From Lithospermum erythrorhizon (Eukaryota; Streptophyta; Magnoliopsida; Boraginales; Boraginaceae): 64,000 nt of DNA. The notes below the pieces were generated by a model. The model was not told the DNA's origin, did not search any database, and saw only the letters and a list, made by a program, of their open reading frames with translations. A program made the translations under genes and the position numbers. Positions 1 through 13,100 of this stretch are shown here, piece after piece (the first letter of the stretch is position 1; each line of letters opens with the position of its first letter). Where the stretch lies: the NCBI GenBank assembly GCA_019722365.1, contig JADFUC010000257.1:372001-436000 (forward strand), in the 5' to 3' direction.

Positions 1-2480
1 GGTTGTTCTATAAAGTACCAAAACGATCATTTTTTGAGAATATTTATCCGATACTTTTATGTTTTAATTTAATTGATCATTTAGCTCAAAATTATTTTAT
101 TAAGATAATAATTGATTTTATTATTTTTAAGAAGAAATTTAAATCTCCTGCCTCCAAAGGTTTTAAATAAAACTTGATGGCAAAAATCTTCCTATCTCTC
201 TCAAACACAACATCGCCCACCGACTAGCAGTAATAATCAAGGGCGGCAAGCCAATTTCTTAAGGGACAAGCCTCCCCAACCATCTATCTCAAGATAAGAT
301 CAAAAATCTACCAATTCAAATGGAAAGTGAGATCCAATAACTAACAATTGATTACTCTCACTTGGGTGGACAATTCTATATACATGCCTAACCTCAACCG
401 ATTCTCCCAACCGGTGTCATAATATTAGTGGGGACAAGTAGTTACTCCGACATAAAGGTAAAATATCCACAAAACTCCGGGAAATAAAAGAATGGTAGCT
501 CCGTAATCAAAAATACCCCTAGCCTCAGACAAATAACAACAAGTGTAATTGCCACGACCCTCTGAGTATCCAGCCTCCTACCGCGATTGATTCCGTCACA
601 AGACCTCTGGCTGCAATTCCCCGCCGCGCCCTCGGTACTTCCCAACTCCGCGACCTAACCTCCGGGCTGCCTCCAAATCGCCCTCCTGCTTCCCCGGGTA
701 CCACACCGATCAGCTGTGAAGATAAATGGTTCGGCCCACTCGAATATCGGTGACAATCTCTCTCGACATGCCCGCATCGCCGATTATCGAAAGCGCAACA
801 TCTCTCTTTCCCCCGCGATACTCCCTCGCATCTATGGCCCATCTCGGCAAGACAACGAAAACATCGAATGTCGCCGAAACCGGCGACACCCCTCTCAGAT
901 CCACTAGATCTCGATGCATATACTCTGCAGTTAGCTCGCGTAATAGCTCTCCGGCGAATCCAGCATCAAACCACTGGCCGACGAAGTCGGCCGAAAGGTC
1001 CTCCCTCTCGAACTCGAACAAGATGATCCACCTGCATCGACCACCTCACAAACACCCCTCTTCGACCCTCGCCTCGTGCCCGCCAATTCCATCTCTACTT
1101 TCAATGCAAATACCTCAACCTGCAGAACCGGTGAAAGTTATCAAAGATATATGCGGCGACCTCCCATATCAACCCATTCTAATTCGTGAATCTCTCAAGC
1201 CTCGGCCGGGCGCATACCGGAAGCTGGTGCCACACAACTCACTAAACCGGGCTGCATTCTCAACAAGACGGGTCACCCCGGGGTCAACAAACGCCAGATT
1301 CCTAAAGCGCCTACGCGCAAGTACTCATACAATACCTTTCTCCAACAATGCCACAGCCGCTCCCAAGTCACCTGGCCCTCCTCACAGCCGTATTAAGTCT
1401 AGTTACCCCACCAATCGCTAGCCGCTTCCCTAACGCTTTTGATACGAACAACTAATCATCACATTTTTAACCATCTTTAATCTCAAACTCAATTAACTAC
1501 TCAAACTTACAAAAACTCATTTATCCGAACATTCTTTTAATCACCTAAATACAACCTACACCTCGAACAACCCTAATAAAAGTCGAAGAAAATAATTTCT
1601 TACCATATTAAAAACCATTTAGAAAAAGTCAACAAAAGTCAACTATAATCCTCAACATTTTTCTCACCCCATAAATCGACATTATCACCTCCTTATATAA
1701 TCTAAGCCTAATGACGATTCTATATCATTAACATTATAAAAACCTCAAAGTTAACTCCAATTACCCAGTGTCAACATCCTCAAACCTCAAGAAATACTCC
1801 AAAAGATTCGAACTTCTTTACCTTAAACGCAGATGACTCGCAAACTTCCAAAGAAATTTTTTGACCAAAGCTCTCTAGCATTTATACAGAATTCAAATAA
1901 AATTTTTAAGTGGAACAATGGGGAGCGGGTTCGCCTCACATGGGCAAAAAAAAAGATGATGATGTTTTACGGATAAGTACGAATAAATACATTTAGTCAT
2001 AAAGATTTCAAGAGTTTTCAAGTTCTCAAGCTGTTTTTCTGCTTAGCTTTCTCGGTTTAAATAACACAACTCTCGAACATAAACTTAACTTCTTAACCCC
2101 AAATAATATTACACACGCCATAATGCGAATCCAAGTATTTACACCCTAGTCGTTAACCGGCGAACAATTCCAACTTGAAAGTAACGGAGTCGTGTTATTC
2201 GAAAGCACCCTGGCCCGATACTTCAAGACTACTCACAACCTGCCTCCTCCTTCAACCCACTCCCCCCACCTTGAAGATGGAGAAGAAACTCATTAGTAGT
2301 CACACGCCCCACTTCCACCCTCCTCCCCTTCCTTCCTCCTCCTCCACTCCACGCTTCCAATTCCCTGATTTCATGACTTACTTCAACAACCGATTAACTA
2401 ACTCCACATCAGATTATTCTCTTTGTCTCTCATAATATAATATCCCAAACCTACCAACTCCACAAGAAGTTTAAAAGACT
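1..2480. repeat. Decayed repeat DNA, probably LTR-retrotransposon derived
   Basis: No gene is recognisable. Positions 540-1430 are GC-richer than the flanks and give overlapping open frames on both strands, none resembling a known protein. Positions 1440-1870 are AT-rich with repeated GTCAAC-type words, and a similar text recurs at 32880-33060, as often seen in plant Ty3/gypsy LTRs. Positions 2250-2400 are a C/T-rich stretch. I see no intact ends, target-site duplication or polyprotein, so the class is an inference. Confidence 0.35.
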
Positions 2481-3740
2481 AATTTTTTTATATCCTCTTC
2501 ATCCACACCAATTTATTATATATTCCCACCATATTTATTCATTATTCTCTCATTTTATATACGTTATTATTATTTTATCATATTATTTATAATTACAAAT
2601 ATTAATTTTTACTAATATAATGAATATTGCTATGTAATATTTCAAATTTATGTTTTAACTTAGAAAGTGCTAGAAATACCAAAAGAAATGAAAATAGAAA
2701 AAAAAACTCAAATTTTTTGGTGATCTTGTAAAAAATGATGAAGAAAAAGTAAAAAAAATCACTAATTATTGACCAGAAATGATATTTTTAAGATAAAAAG
2801 GATAATAATTTGCAAAAGGAATCAAATCTCATTCCACAAGCCCCCATTTCACAATAGATTCGAATAAATATCGAACAGTTTCGTGATTTTTGCATCGACC
2901 ACAACGCAACCTATGTTCCTATCCCACCGCTATTTCGCCTATTCGCCGACCAACTAATCGAGTAATTGAATCGGCTTGATTATTGACGGCTCGCTCCTTA
3001 ATACTATTTACTAAAAATATCGATGGGCTTCTAAACTTCTGACGATAATCACTATTCTTATTTATTTTGGTTGTAAGATATTTGACTCATGATTCTGTAC
3101 ACTTCTTAATTATAAATCTTGTAATAAAACATGGACTCTAAAGATCGGGACACCTACTTATGTTACTGTGTTTTGTTGTTAAGCATTCTATCACTAAATA
3201 GGTTAACAATAATAAATTAACAAAACATTCAGTGCAAAATTTGTCATAATTATCAGAAATGATCCTACACCTAATTTATGTACGTACTTTCTTATTGTGA
3301 ATTATGGTTTGACTCTCAAGATCTCATGATAACGGGGTCCATGTACCAAAAAGACGTAATATTTTTTTAAAAGCTGTTCCTTAAATGGGAGTCCTGTGCT
3401 TACTATCGAGCCAGCGCCCCATAACAGCACTTGCTTTGACTACTTACATAACGTGATGAATTATGAACATGTGAATAGTTATAATGTAGCCATTCAATTA
3501 TATGATACATGAAAGGAGGTTAAAAAAAAGATAGACGATGATATATAGTTATAAAATTACTATTAATTGCGGAAGTTTTGCCATGAAAAATATTAATGTA
3601 CTGTATTAGTAGTACACTATAATATACGGAGTATTTAATATGGTTGGCTGTATAATAGGATTCTTCACCCCTTTCACACCCTTCTGCCTTGTGCTATTGA
3701 ATTCAAGAATTTGCTCAGTTTAATTACCCTTTCATATTCA

Positions 3741-4272
3741 TCAAGATACAGAGTGAAGTAGCACCCAACTCAAAACGAATTACTTTTACCAATGATGATG
3801 TACTATTTCCTCCTTAAATCCATCCTCACAAGTATTTGAATCATCCAGTATAGCTGAAATTTGTATATTAGCATCGTCGTATCTTTTATCACTTTTAGCA
3901 CTATCAGTTGTTTCACAGCCTTTGATTATGTCCGAGTAGAGTTCAAAGTGAAATATTCAATCTTGCAAGTAAATATTTATCCCATTTCTGTTTTTTCAAC
4001 AAATGTTTGATATGGTAACTTGTATCAGTCACGTTGTACCCGAGTAATTTGATTGAAATCGAGCCGAGCCCTTCCAAGCTAGCATATTGGCTTGCTGGAG
4101 CTGCCTGGAGAGATGTCTTGCAAAAACCATACTTCACATTTGGATCATTTTGAGCACATCTTTTGCAGGTTTCTTCAATTAGATTACTCGCCTCGATTGG
4201 AACGTAGATGAAGGAAGAGAAGAAGAGGATGAAGAAAATGTAAAGAGGAAAGGAAGAGAAGTTAGGCTTCAT
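3741..4272 (-). pseudogene. Invertase/pectin methylesterase inhibitor-like protein, copy 1, frame-broken
   Basis: The ATG at 4272 opens a secretory signal peptide (hydrophobic core PLYIFFILFFSSFIYV) followed by the start of a PMEI-type four-helix domain. The N-terminal hairpin cysteines (TCKRCA, then FC) and the family-typical LQAAPAS stretch are present. The frame stops at 3943 after 109 residues. Compared with copy 2, single-base indels around 3943-3965 remove the DCYEL cysteine segment. The rest of the domain, including SAILDDSNTCEDGFKE, continues in another frame to about 3780, where a further deletion ends it early. Relatives of this subgroup (Pla a 1-like putative invertase inhibitors) are apoplastic proteins of about 170-180 residues that bind acid invertase or pectin methylesterase. 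A TATATA box lies at about 4364-4370. Most likely a pseudogene; a truncated secreted peptide cannot be excluded. Confidence 0.75.
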
Positions 4273-4363
4273 TTTTAGTGCATGTCTTCAAAACTTGTAT
4301 GGTTGTATGAATGTGGTTTAGGGGATCAGTTTCTTGTTCTTGTTATTTCCTTGTGAGAGTACC

Positions 4364-4371
4364 AATATATA
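4364..4371 (-). promoter_or_regulatory. TATA box of inhibitor copy 1
   Basis: A TATATA motif lies about 95 bp upstream of the copy 1 ATG on the minus strand. The corresponding place in copy 2 (about 8038-8046) has lost the motif. Confidence 0.4.
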
Positions 4372-4564
4372 GATGTAGATAAATGATTTTAAATCATGTA
4401 AAAGTAATTATGGTTAAATACTTATGATTAAAATAGTTAAAAAGGGCAGTTTGGAAATATCATCTACTTTGTGCTTCGATCTACTTGTCATCTATACTTG
4501 AATGTTTTGGCAAACTAATGATTAACTAATAATTACTCTATATTGCAATCACCTTGATTACAAG

Positions 4565-5075
4565 AATAAATGTAATTAATTATATTCCTTTTCTAATAGA
4601 ATCCTGACCACCACATTTCTTTTGAAATAGAATCATACCAATAAATGTTAATTTTTCAAAATATTTTATATTTCTTTAATATAATATATTAAAATGTATT
4701 ATTATCGAATATTTATAGTATAGTATTGTTATCCAGGAAATGGAATTTCATTATAGATCGATTATTCATACCATACCTAAAAAGCATATAGTATATCATA
4801 AAGTAAAAACATATTATTTTTTATATTTATTTTTTCTTTAACATAATAATGATATATTCTCTTGTTTTATTTTCTGATATTTCGTATGTTTTTAGTTATG
4901 ATATGAATAATATATAATGAAATATTATTTATTGGATAACAATGGCATATTATATCGAGCAATAATACCTTTTAAGATATTGAATTAAAGAAATGTAAAA
5001 CATTTTGAAAAACTAGCCTTGGAAGGATTCTACTACAAAAAAGGAATGTAATTAAGAGGGGTCAGATTATATTCC
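4565..5075. mobile_element. Palindromic MITE-like element
   Basis: The left arm (about 4565-4830) matches the reverse complement of the right arm (about 4880-5075) over some 200 bp with mismatches. Shared words include TTTTTCAAAATnTTTTA, TTTCTTTAAT, ATTGTTATCC and ATTTCATTATA. There is no coding capacity and the element is about 0.5 kb. This fits a foldback-type miniature inverted-repeat element inserted between the two inhibitor copies. Ends and target-site duplication were not resolved. Confidence 0.6.
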
Positions 5076-5084
5076 AAAATGAAT

Positions 5085-6390
5085 GTCATTATATGCATTT
5101 ATTATGGGGATTTTATTCTTTATCATGAATCATGCTTTGATTGATTATATTATATGAATTGTGAACATATAAATAATTGTAATATAACCACTACTACACA
5201 GATATACATCAACGATATATGATGTATGAAGCGAGGTTCCTAAAAACATAGACGATGTTACATATCTCAACAAATCTCCCACTGTACCCATGTTCTAAAG
5301 ATATTTGGGTAATTTATTATCCATTTACCTAATTAGAAGAGGTTCAAGCTAATATACCATGCAATATGAGTAGCTAGAGTTAAAGTTGCAATGAGGGGCG
5401 GTAACGGTCTTCTCTAAATTTAGTGTACTAAATTTATTGTTCAAATATAAATTATTTTAAATAAAATATAGCAATTGCCCTCCCGCTCTTCCCTAAATAA
5501 TGAGAAAAATTTTTCTAAATAGATGAATATTTTCGCCCTTTACTTTGCTTTTCTCAAAGATCGCCAACGACAATGATATTTATGTCTATAAGTATTGGTA
5601 TAAGAAAACAATGTTAGCCAAACAATAATTAAGTTGATCATAAAGATTAGGACAAATGTAGAATCATTAGTTAATCCAAATGCATGCACACTTATTATTA
5701 TTGGGGTGTATTATAGTTGCATGAATTGAAATAAAGTTTTAATTTACTTCATACATCAAATTGTACTTTTTACATAAAGTATAACACGTGATGTGTGTAA
5801 AAAGTAAATTAGAATTTTCATTTAAATAAATTGAAAAGTTACTATAAATTGAGTGAACATCATTAAAAATTACTATAAATACATACAAACTTCGATTAAA
5901 AGATTTTGACAAATGATCGTTTACCAACAATATTTATAGTCCAATATGTGCAAATTCACTCAAATTATTTAAGCATAGAGGGTTATTTTATAATCGATGT
6001 ATCAGATCTCAAATTATGTAATGTTAAAGTAGAAAATGAAAATTACATACATATATTTTGTAATATTACACCTAAATGTAATTGCTTCATGTTTTCTTAA
6101 TATCGATCTTACTGAGACACGCATCTTCATAAAATAACTTCTCCCAAAAATAGTGGTGTTTTGTGTGCTGCAGCTGGGTAGTTTTGTCTTATTTGAAAAA
6201 ATGATACTAAGTATAAGATAATATTATATAGACACGTAATGCTTATCACCTGGACTTATAAGATGGCTAACTAATCAGATAATATATGACGAAATTATAA
6301 ATTTGGAATACGATTTTTGCATGGAAGTTCAAATAATTAACTATAAGATAGATAAGTCTAACCAGAGATAAAAACTAGAAAATTCCTAAT
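5085..6390. other. AT-rich intergenic DNA
   Basis: I see no gene, RNA or clear repeat here. The open frames at 5739-5930 and 5906-6100 are short, AT-driven and match nothing I know. Confidence 0.5.
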
Positions 6391-8215
6391 ACCAACATTA
6401 TGTCAGGTTATTATTATTTTTATCATATTATTTATAATTATAAATATTAATTTTTACTAATACAATAAATAATATAAGTATAATATTTCAAATTTATGTT
6501 TTATCTAGAAAGGTTGAAATACCAAAAAGAAATGAAAATAGAGAAAAAAAAGAACTTAAATTTTTTTGGTGTTCAAATAATACAAAATTAATTTTTATTT
6601 ATAGATCTTGAAAAAAAATGATGAAGAAAAAATTTAAAAAAAATCAATTAATTATTGACCAAAAATGATATTTTAAAGATAAAAAGGATAATAATTTAAA
6701 AGTGATTGGATAAATATCGTATCGATCAAACCGAGATATTTTTAGACGAGCACAACTCAGACCAGAACCTACTATTTATTACTTATTCGCTAAATATATT
6801 ACACGGCTAGCTTCTACCACTATTTACTAAACTTCCAACAGAATATCGGTCAGTTCTAAACTTCTGGATTGATGAATCACTATTTTTATTTATTTTGGTT
6901 GTAAGAGATTTGACTCATGATTCTGTACACTTGTCTGGAATCTTAATTCTAAGTCTTGTAATAAAACATTGACTCTAAAAAAGATCGATGCTTAGTACTT
7001 ATTACTAAATAGCTTAATAATAATAAATTAACAAAACATTCAGTGCAAAGTTTGTCATAATTATCAGAAATGATCCTACACCTAATTTATGTACGTACTT
7101 CCTTATTGTGAATCATGCTTTGATTGATTACATAACGTGATGAATTATGAACATATAGCAACCACCATTCAATTACATGATGCATGAGTATGAAGGCTTC
7201 TAAAATAGATACGATGATATAGTTGGCAAATTACTATTAATTGTGAAGTTTTGCCATGAAAAATAGGAATGTACTGTATTATAGTACACTATAATATATT
7301 TAATATGGTTGGGTGTGTGTATAATTAGGATTGTTCATCCCCTTCATCGCCCATTCTACCTTTTGTTGAATTCAAGAATTTGCTCAGTTTAACTACCCTT
7401 CCATATTCATCAAGATACAGAGCGAAGTAGCACCCAACTCAAACAAATTCTCATTTCTTTTACTCAATGGAGATGATGTGCTATTTCCCCCCTCCTTAAA
7501 TCCATCCTCACAAGTATTTGAATCATCCAGTATAGCTGAAATTTGTATATTAGCATCGTCGTATCTTTTATCATGGTAAGAATTCATTGCTTGTTTCACA
7601 GTATTGATTGCGTCCGAGTAGAGTTCATAGCAGTCATTCAATCTTTGCAAGTAATATTTATCCCATTTCTTGTTTTTTAACAAATGTTTGATATGGCACC
7701 TTGTATCAGTCACGTTGTACCGAAGTAATTTGATTGAAATCGAGCCGAGCCCTTTCAAGCTAGCACATTGGCTTGCTGGAGCTGCCTGGAGAGATGTCTT
7801 GCAAAAACCATACTTCACATTTGGATCATTTTGTTAATACCTTTGCAGGTTTCTTCAATTAGATTACTCGCCTCGATTGGAACGTAGATGAAGGAAGAGA
7901 AGAAGAGGATGAAGAAAATGTAAAGAGGAAAGGAAGAGAAGTTAGGCTTCATTTTGATTGTGTTCAAGACTGAAGAAGATTGTGCGAATGTATTATAGGG
8001 GATCAAGCTTGTTCTTGTTATTTTCTCATAGAGAGTAGCAATATGAGATAGATAAATGATTTTAAATCATGTAAAAGTAATTATGGTTAAAATAATTATT
8101 ATGATTAAAATAGTTAAAAGGGTGTTTGGAAATATCATCTACTTTGTGTTTCAATCTGATTTTGTCATCTATAGTTTGGTTGTTTTGCAAAATTAGTGAT
8201 TAACTATCAAACTAG
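6390..8215. repeat. Segmental tandem duplication, copy 2
   Basis: Second copy of the block at 2520-4545, in direct orientation. It includes the inhibitor-like gene and its flanks. Confidence 0.8.
7393..7952 (-). pseudogene. Invertase/pectin methylesterase inhibitor-like protein, copy 2, one frameshift
   Basis: The ATG at 7952 gives the same signal peptide as copy 1. A single-base deletion near 7835, in the codons after EETCK, shifts the frame. The remainder is open from 7818 to the stop at 7393. With that deletion ignored, the product is a full-length PMEI-domain protein: signal peptide, hairpin cysteines, NVTDTRCHIKHLL, LNDCYELYSDA, SAILDDSNTCEDGFKE, and a C-terminal helix ending LCILMNMEG. 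The paired cysteines and length fit the Pla a 1-like putative invertase inhibitor group, which act in the cell wall. The upstream TATA motif of copy 1 is not conserved here. Either a young pseudogene or a functional gene with a one-base sequence error. Confidence 0.75.
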
Positions 8216-10127
8216 TTGTATGTTTATGTTTGTCAAATATCTACGAAATGCCTCCTTTGAACTTACTTCTGAAAATGGAATACTATTATTAAAAGTTTTG
8301 AGTTACATATATATAATTAGTTGGAATTTATTAAGCATTTACTTAATTAAACTTCAAATTAAATAAACATTGTGGCAATTGAGATTAATAATCTAAAACT
8401 AAGTAAATAAACCTTACTACTTCATATGAATGTTTAAATTGTATGTGACAATATTATCATCATAATTCATTTATTAATATAGAGTAAACATAATCGCTAA
8501 TCATCATGAATTGACCTGCAAGGCATGTGTTCAATTTAGATTGCTTGACAACATCCACCATACTTCCAATGCATGTTCGCCTGTAATTTATTACCTATAT
8601 ATTCATGAATCATGATGTTATTACATAATCATTTCCTTCAGATAATCATAAAATCAAGCATGTGGAAACATAAAATATAACACCAAAAATCAGAAATCAA
8701 CATGTATAGAAATTATAGGAGGCCCAACATGTGCATGTCCCGATGTCCCATCGACGAGACTCGATTCGGCACGACCAGACGTATACACGCTGATAAGAAG
8801 CGAGGTTCTTTTTTTCGCTAAAAATAAAACATGAAATGTTAAGGTCAAATGTAATTTCACTAACATATATAAGAAGTATAGGTTGCGTAATTGGACCATT
8901 TGAATTTATTTTATTAGAAGCCCAAATCACCAAGTTAATAACTAAAAACTCCAGAGCATGAAATTGCATCAAATGAGTGAAACATGATGACTTGATGAGT
9001 TAGCTTTTCAAAAGAAAATTGCATTATTAGCTCCATTTTTGGGATAGTTTAAATCTTCCTTCATGAATTCATCAACATGTTTGACTTGAAGCATTGAATA
9101 ATTTTATCGTCAATATTCAATAAACACATCAGAAGCTAAAACAGATTGGGTCCCAAAATTGTTCTAAAAAATTTTGTAGCTTATTATACGCGTTTCCATT
9201 TCCATCTAGAGCTTTTAATTTATTGAAAAGATTGAAGAAACATGTCATGGCTCCATCAATTTGTTCCTTCTAAGATTCCTATTATGTATTATGAGTATGG
9301 AATCCTTGTAGCGTTATTAAACACGTTTGGATATGCAAATTGACAGGTGATCGATTACCAGTTTGAGTCTGATTGTCTAGTTCACTGTTCTTTGATGCTA
9401 CATTATTCGATACACGAAACAAGTAGATCATATAATTACTTGACCCAATAAAACGTCTACAAAGACGAGTTAACCAGTTCTTACTCACATAAACTCGACT
9501 CGGATCATTAATCAAAGTACTTTGCTATACTTTCAAGCAAGTACACCACTCCATGTTCTTGGAAGTTGTCTTGTTCAAAATGACGACATAAAATTGGACA
9601 TTTGATCAAATCATTTAAAAGTAATGTCATACTTCGTCACTCATCAAATCATGTTATCTTGCTTGACTACATTCCTCACTCGATCAACACTTTCTCTGGC
9701 ATTCGAACACCCCCTTACCCCAGTTAGACAAGAACCTCTAAGATATTACAACATGTTGATGTTATGTATATATTTCACGAAAACTCAGAATCATTTTTAA
9801 CCATGTAAAGTGAGATTCAACAATTTCCTGAAAAAAAAATAATCTAAATATATTTTTCGAAACTAGTTTATTCCATTTTTCCAAACGCTTTTTTAGTTTG
9901 CACATTATTAACAATATGAAACAAATGCAAGACAGGAACAATGCAAGGGGCATTTAGTGTCAAAGATTGATGCTCAATTGTGGCTACTTTCCAGTAATAT
10001 TCAGTCCTACATAAAAATTTGTTCAAGTCACAGATAAATAGATGAGTAAATGTCAGCAATTATAGAAGGGCTAAATATCTAGACATGTTTTCACCTTCAC
10101 CAAATATGATGATGAGCATCATTATCT
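8216..10127. other. Intergenic DNA downstream of eIF4G
   Basis: AT-rich DNA without a convincing gene. A minus-strand open frame at 9282-9515 and several of about 60 codons look like chance. No clear repeat structure was seen. Confidence 0.5.
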
Positions 10128-13100
10128 TCAGATGAACTTATCTATTCTCAAAGGTTTGCTAGAACCTGGAGGGCGGAAATTCTTCAACGGTAGATTAGCC
10201 CCTGTTCGAATCTCGCCTAATACAGTAGGGCCTTTTTTAGTATCGATGCTCTCGAAGATGGTTCCCAGAACCTCAGCTGCGAGTCCAATTTCTACAAGCC
10301 GCCCTTGCTCCTCCCCGCCTTCAAATATCAGCTTCCCAACTTCGGCTAGCGAGATTACATTTTCTGATATAGCGTGGGCGAAGAGATGGCCTAGATACTC
10401 GGCCGCTTTTGGCGCATCATTAACTGCATCCTCCAATGTAGAAAGAACAGATTCAAACCTGTGAAACAATAGCACCACCAAAACATGGTCAAAATAAAGA
10501 ATTTACTTGAACCAGGAAAAATGTTAACAAATACATCTTTCTGACCCGCTAATCAGTTGATCGTTACTGATAGTTTGATCACGAGATCTCGCGAGATCCA
10601 CAAGGAGCCTTGCTAAAAGATCCCTCTCCAATTCCTTCCTCTCAAAGGAATCCATCACCCAAAGCGAGATCATGGATGGATGATAGCTTGTGGCGTTCAA
10701 ATCTTTGATGCATAAAATAACCTCATTTTTGTCTTTGGCACTGCAGGTACCACAAAAATAATCGATTTCATCTCATGATTTATTATCATTATAACATAAG
10801 CTATACAATACAAAAAGAAACAAAAACAATCCATTAAGACAAGGTTTAAGGTCTCATATTATCTTCATGTCGATAGTTCTTCCAATACTGCAACACCTAT
10901 CCTAGGCTAGCTATATGTCTAAGCACAAGTACATATATTGGTCACACTCCCATAGTCAAATTTGTACTCACTTCTCACAGAAATAAATGTACTCATCTCC
11001 AAAGATGGGTTCCCTTACTACAAGCATTACTCACCTATGGAGCTCCACAAATGGCAGCAACGGAGGAGCCTAACAATTTTAATCACCCTCTGACATCAAA
11101 CACTTCAACTGATTGAACCACATAAATATAAAATTATGAACAGAATTTGACACCTACTTTCTAGCAAACATGCAGAGAAATTTCAAACAAATTGAACATA
11201 CTTTGGAATTCTCAACAATCACTCACATCTTAATAGCAGTAAGATGTTGCTAACAAATACTAAGGCTGGAGATAAGTATACCAGTTTAATAGATGGTTGT
11301 TGTTAATCAGGCAGAGAACCAGATAGCTAATAGGTCTTATTTAGAGCTAGAACCAACAGATTATCTCGTCAAGATTAAAGAATTCAGAACACAGAAACAA
11401 AGTTACTAGTATTCGGAAGATGTAAACAAACTTCCAAAAAAGAAACAAAAGAGCATCACACCTGTAAAATTCTCTAATCGCAGACAGGGACATGTCTCTC
11501 AGGCGTTCTTCAGGAAGCACCTGGGATGATGGCCCTGCATCTCTTGGTGAAACAGGCTTAGCTCTTTCAAGACCGAGATCAGCAATTCTCCCATCGCTGT
11601 TCCCGTAACTCAATTTCGGGTCTTGCGTATTCGTCTGGTCGTAAATTGATTGACTAGAAAACCTTTCAGGCATATGTCTGGGCATCGAATCTTCTCTAGA
11701 ACCGTAAGCAGCACGGTCCGGCGTAGCACTGAAACCGTTCAGCGCAGTTCCCATTCTTCTGGTATCAGCAGAACTTGGTGTGTTAGATAACTGAATGCTT
11801 TGAGGAGATGGGTGTCCTCTATAGGACATTCCCCTTCCCAGACCCCCTTGGGGACCAAGAGTAATAGACTCGTCACTTCTTGAAGGGAGGGGAACTGAGG
11901 GAATCCTGTTATCCGTGAGATGTCTATCTTCAAAACGAGCATCCTGACCTCCAAAACTACGCTGGTGTGCAAGAGGACGTGGTCCACCAATTAGGGAACC
12001 TGGAGAAGAAAACCCACTAGATCCTCCTGGAGAAGAAAACCCACTAGATCCTCGTGGACCATAATCCACAGGTTGACCCCTCCTAATAGGGTTACCGAAG
12101 CTAGGGGGACGTGACAGCTTACTAGTTTGTGCTTGCCTTTCTTGAGCAGCATCTCTATGCACCTCATCAATCTTTTTCGGCCCTTCAACTTTTCTCCGCT
12201 GCTGCCACTTGTTCTTTCTCAGATCAATAGCATCAAGCAGCATGAATCTCACCCTGGAAGACAGTTTCATGTTGGTTGACAATTTCGTCATCATATCAAA
12301 ATATGCATCCATATGCTCCTTGGCTTTAGGGTGATCTATCATCTCCCCTATCGTACTCATCAATTTACACAACGCTTCAAGATCCTCCTCATCTGGGATC
12401 TGGCCAGAACCACCAAGTAACTTCTTTATGCACTCGTGCATTATTCTCTCTGTTAACATTCTCTTCTTGTATAACTCACCAATTAGTCTAATATTACCGA
12501 GCATCCGTCTTCGTGCCTGGAGTCTCTTTTCTTCTCTTTCCTGCTCAGATTGTTTGACCTCGCCTTCCTCTTCAGCTTTGTTTGCTTCCTCTTGCTCTCT
12601 TTCACCTCTTTCAAATTCTTCCTGGCACTTATTCAAAAGCAATCTCTTAAAAGTAATTTTTTCATTTCCCACACTCAAATCTGGCAATTCAGCTGCCAGA
12701 TGAGAGCAGAAGTTGGCGTACATCTCACAAAAGGTTGGTTCCATTAAAGCTTTATCAAATATTTGAGATATCACGCCAGTGAGGGTGACATCATTGTCAA
12801 TATTCACTTCTTTAACTTGATCAAATAACTTTTCAAAATTCTGTGGAGTGAGCTTGTTCAGTATGCCTTTCAATTGCCTCTGTTTGGCTTGTTCCTCATC
12901 AGTTACCTTACCCACCAGATACTTATTCTCAGATCTATGGATGATTGGTGGTGGTGTCTGAGGCATCTGGGGATAAGGCATCAAACCCTTCTGGAAATTG
13001 GTTGCACGCTGCCACCTATCAGATTCAGAATTATTTCTTTGGAGGGCTCCATGTGGTTGCATTACTCCTGGGAGGAGGGGCCCAGGATACTGAGAATGCA

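Larger units (their letters stand above)
2520..4545. repeat. Segmental tandem duplication, copy 1
   Basis: This block is a diverged copy of about 6390-8215. The shared text starts near 2568 (matching 6411), runs through the inhibitor-like gene, and ends upstream of it near 4500 (matching about 8200). The offset shrinks from about 3843 to 3680 bp along the block, so small indels have accumulated since duplication. 2480-3740 within it is AT-rich flank without a gene. Confidence 0.8.

Noticed and set aside
726..1421. 231-codon open frame on the plus strand, with overlapping minus frames
   Set aside because: Low-complexity Pro/Ser/Thr composition, no family signature, competing frames on both strands and a repeat-like neighbourhood. 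I treat it as chance openness in GC-richer repeat DNA.
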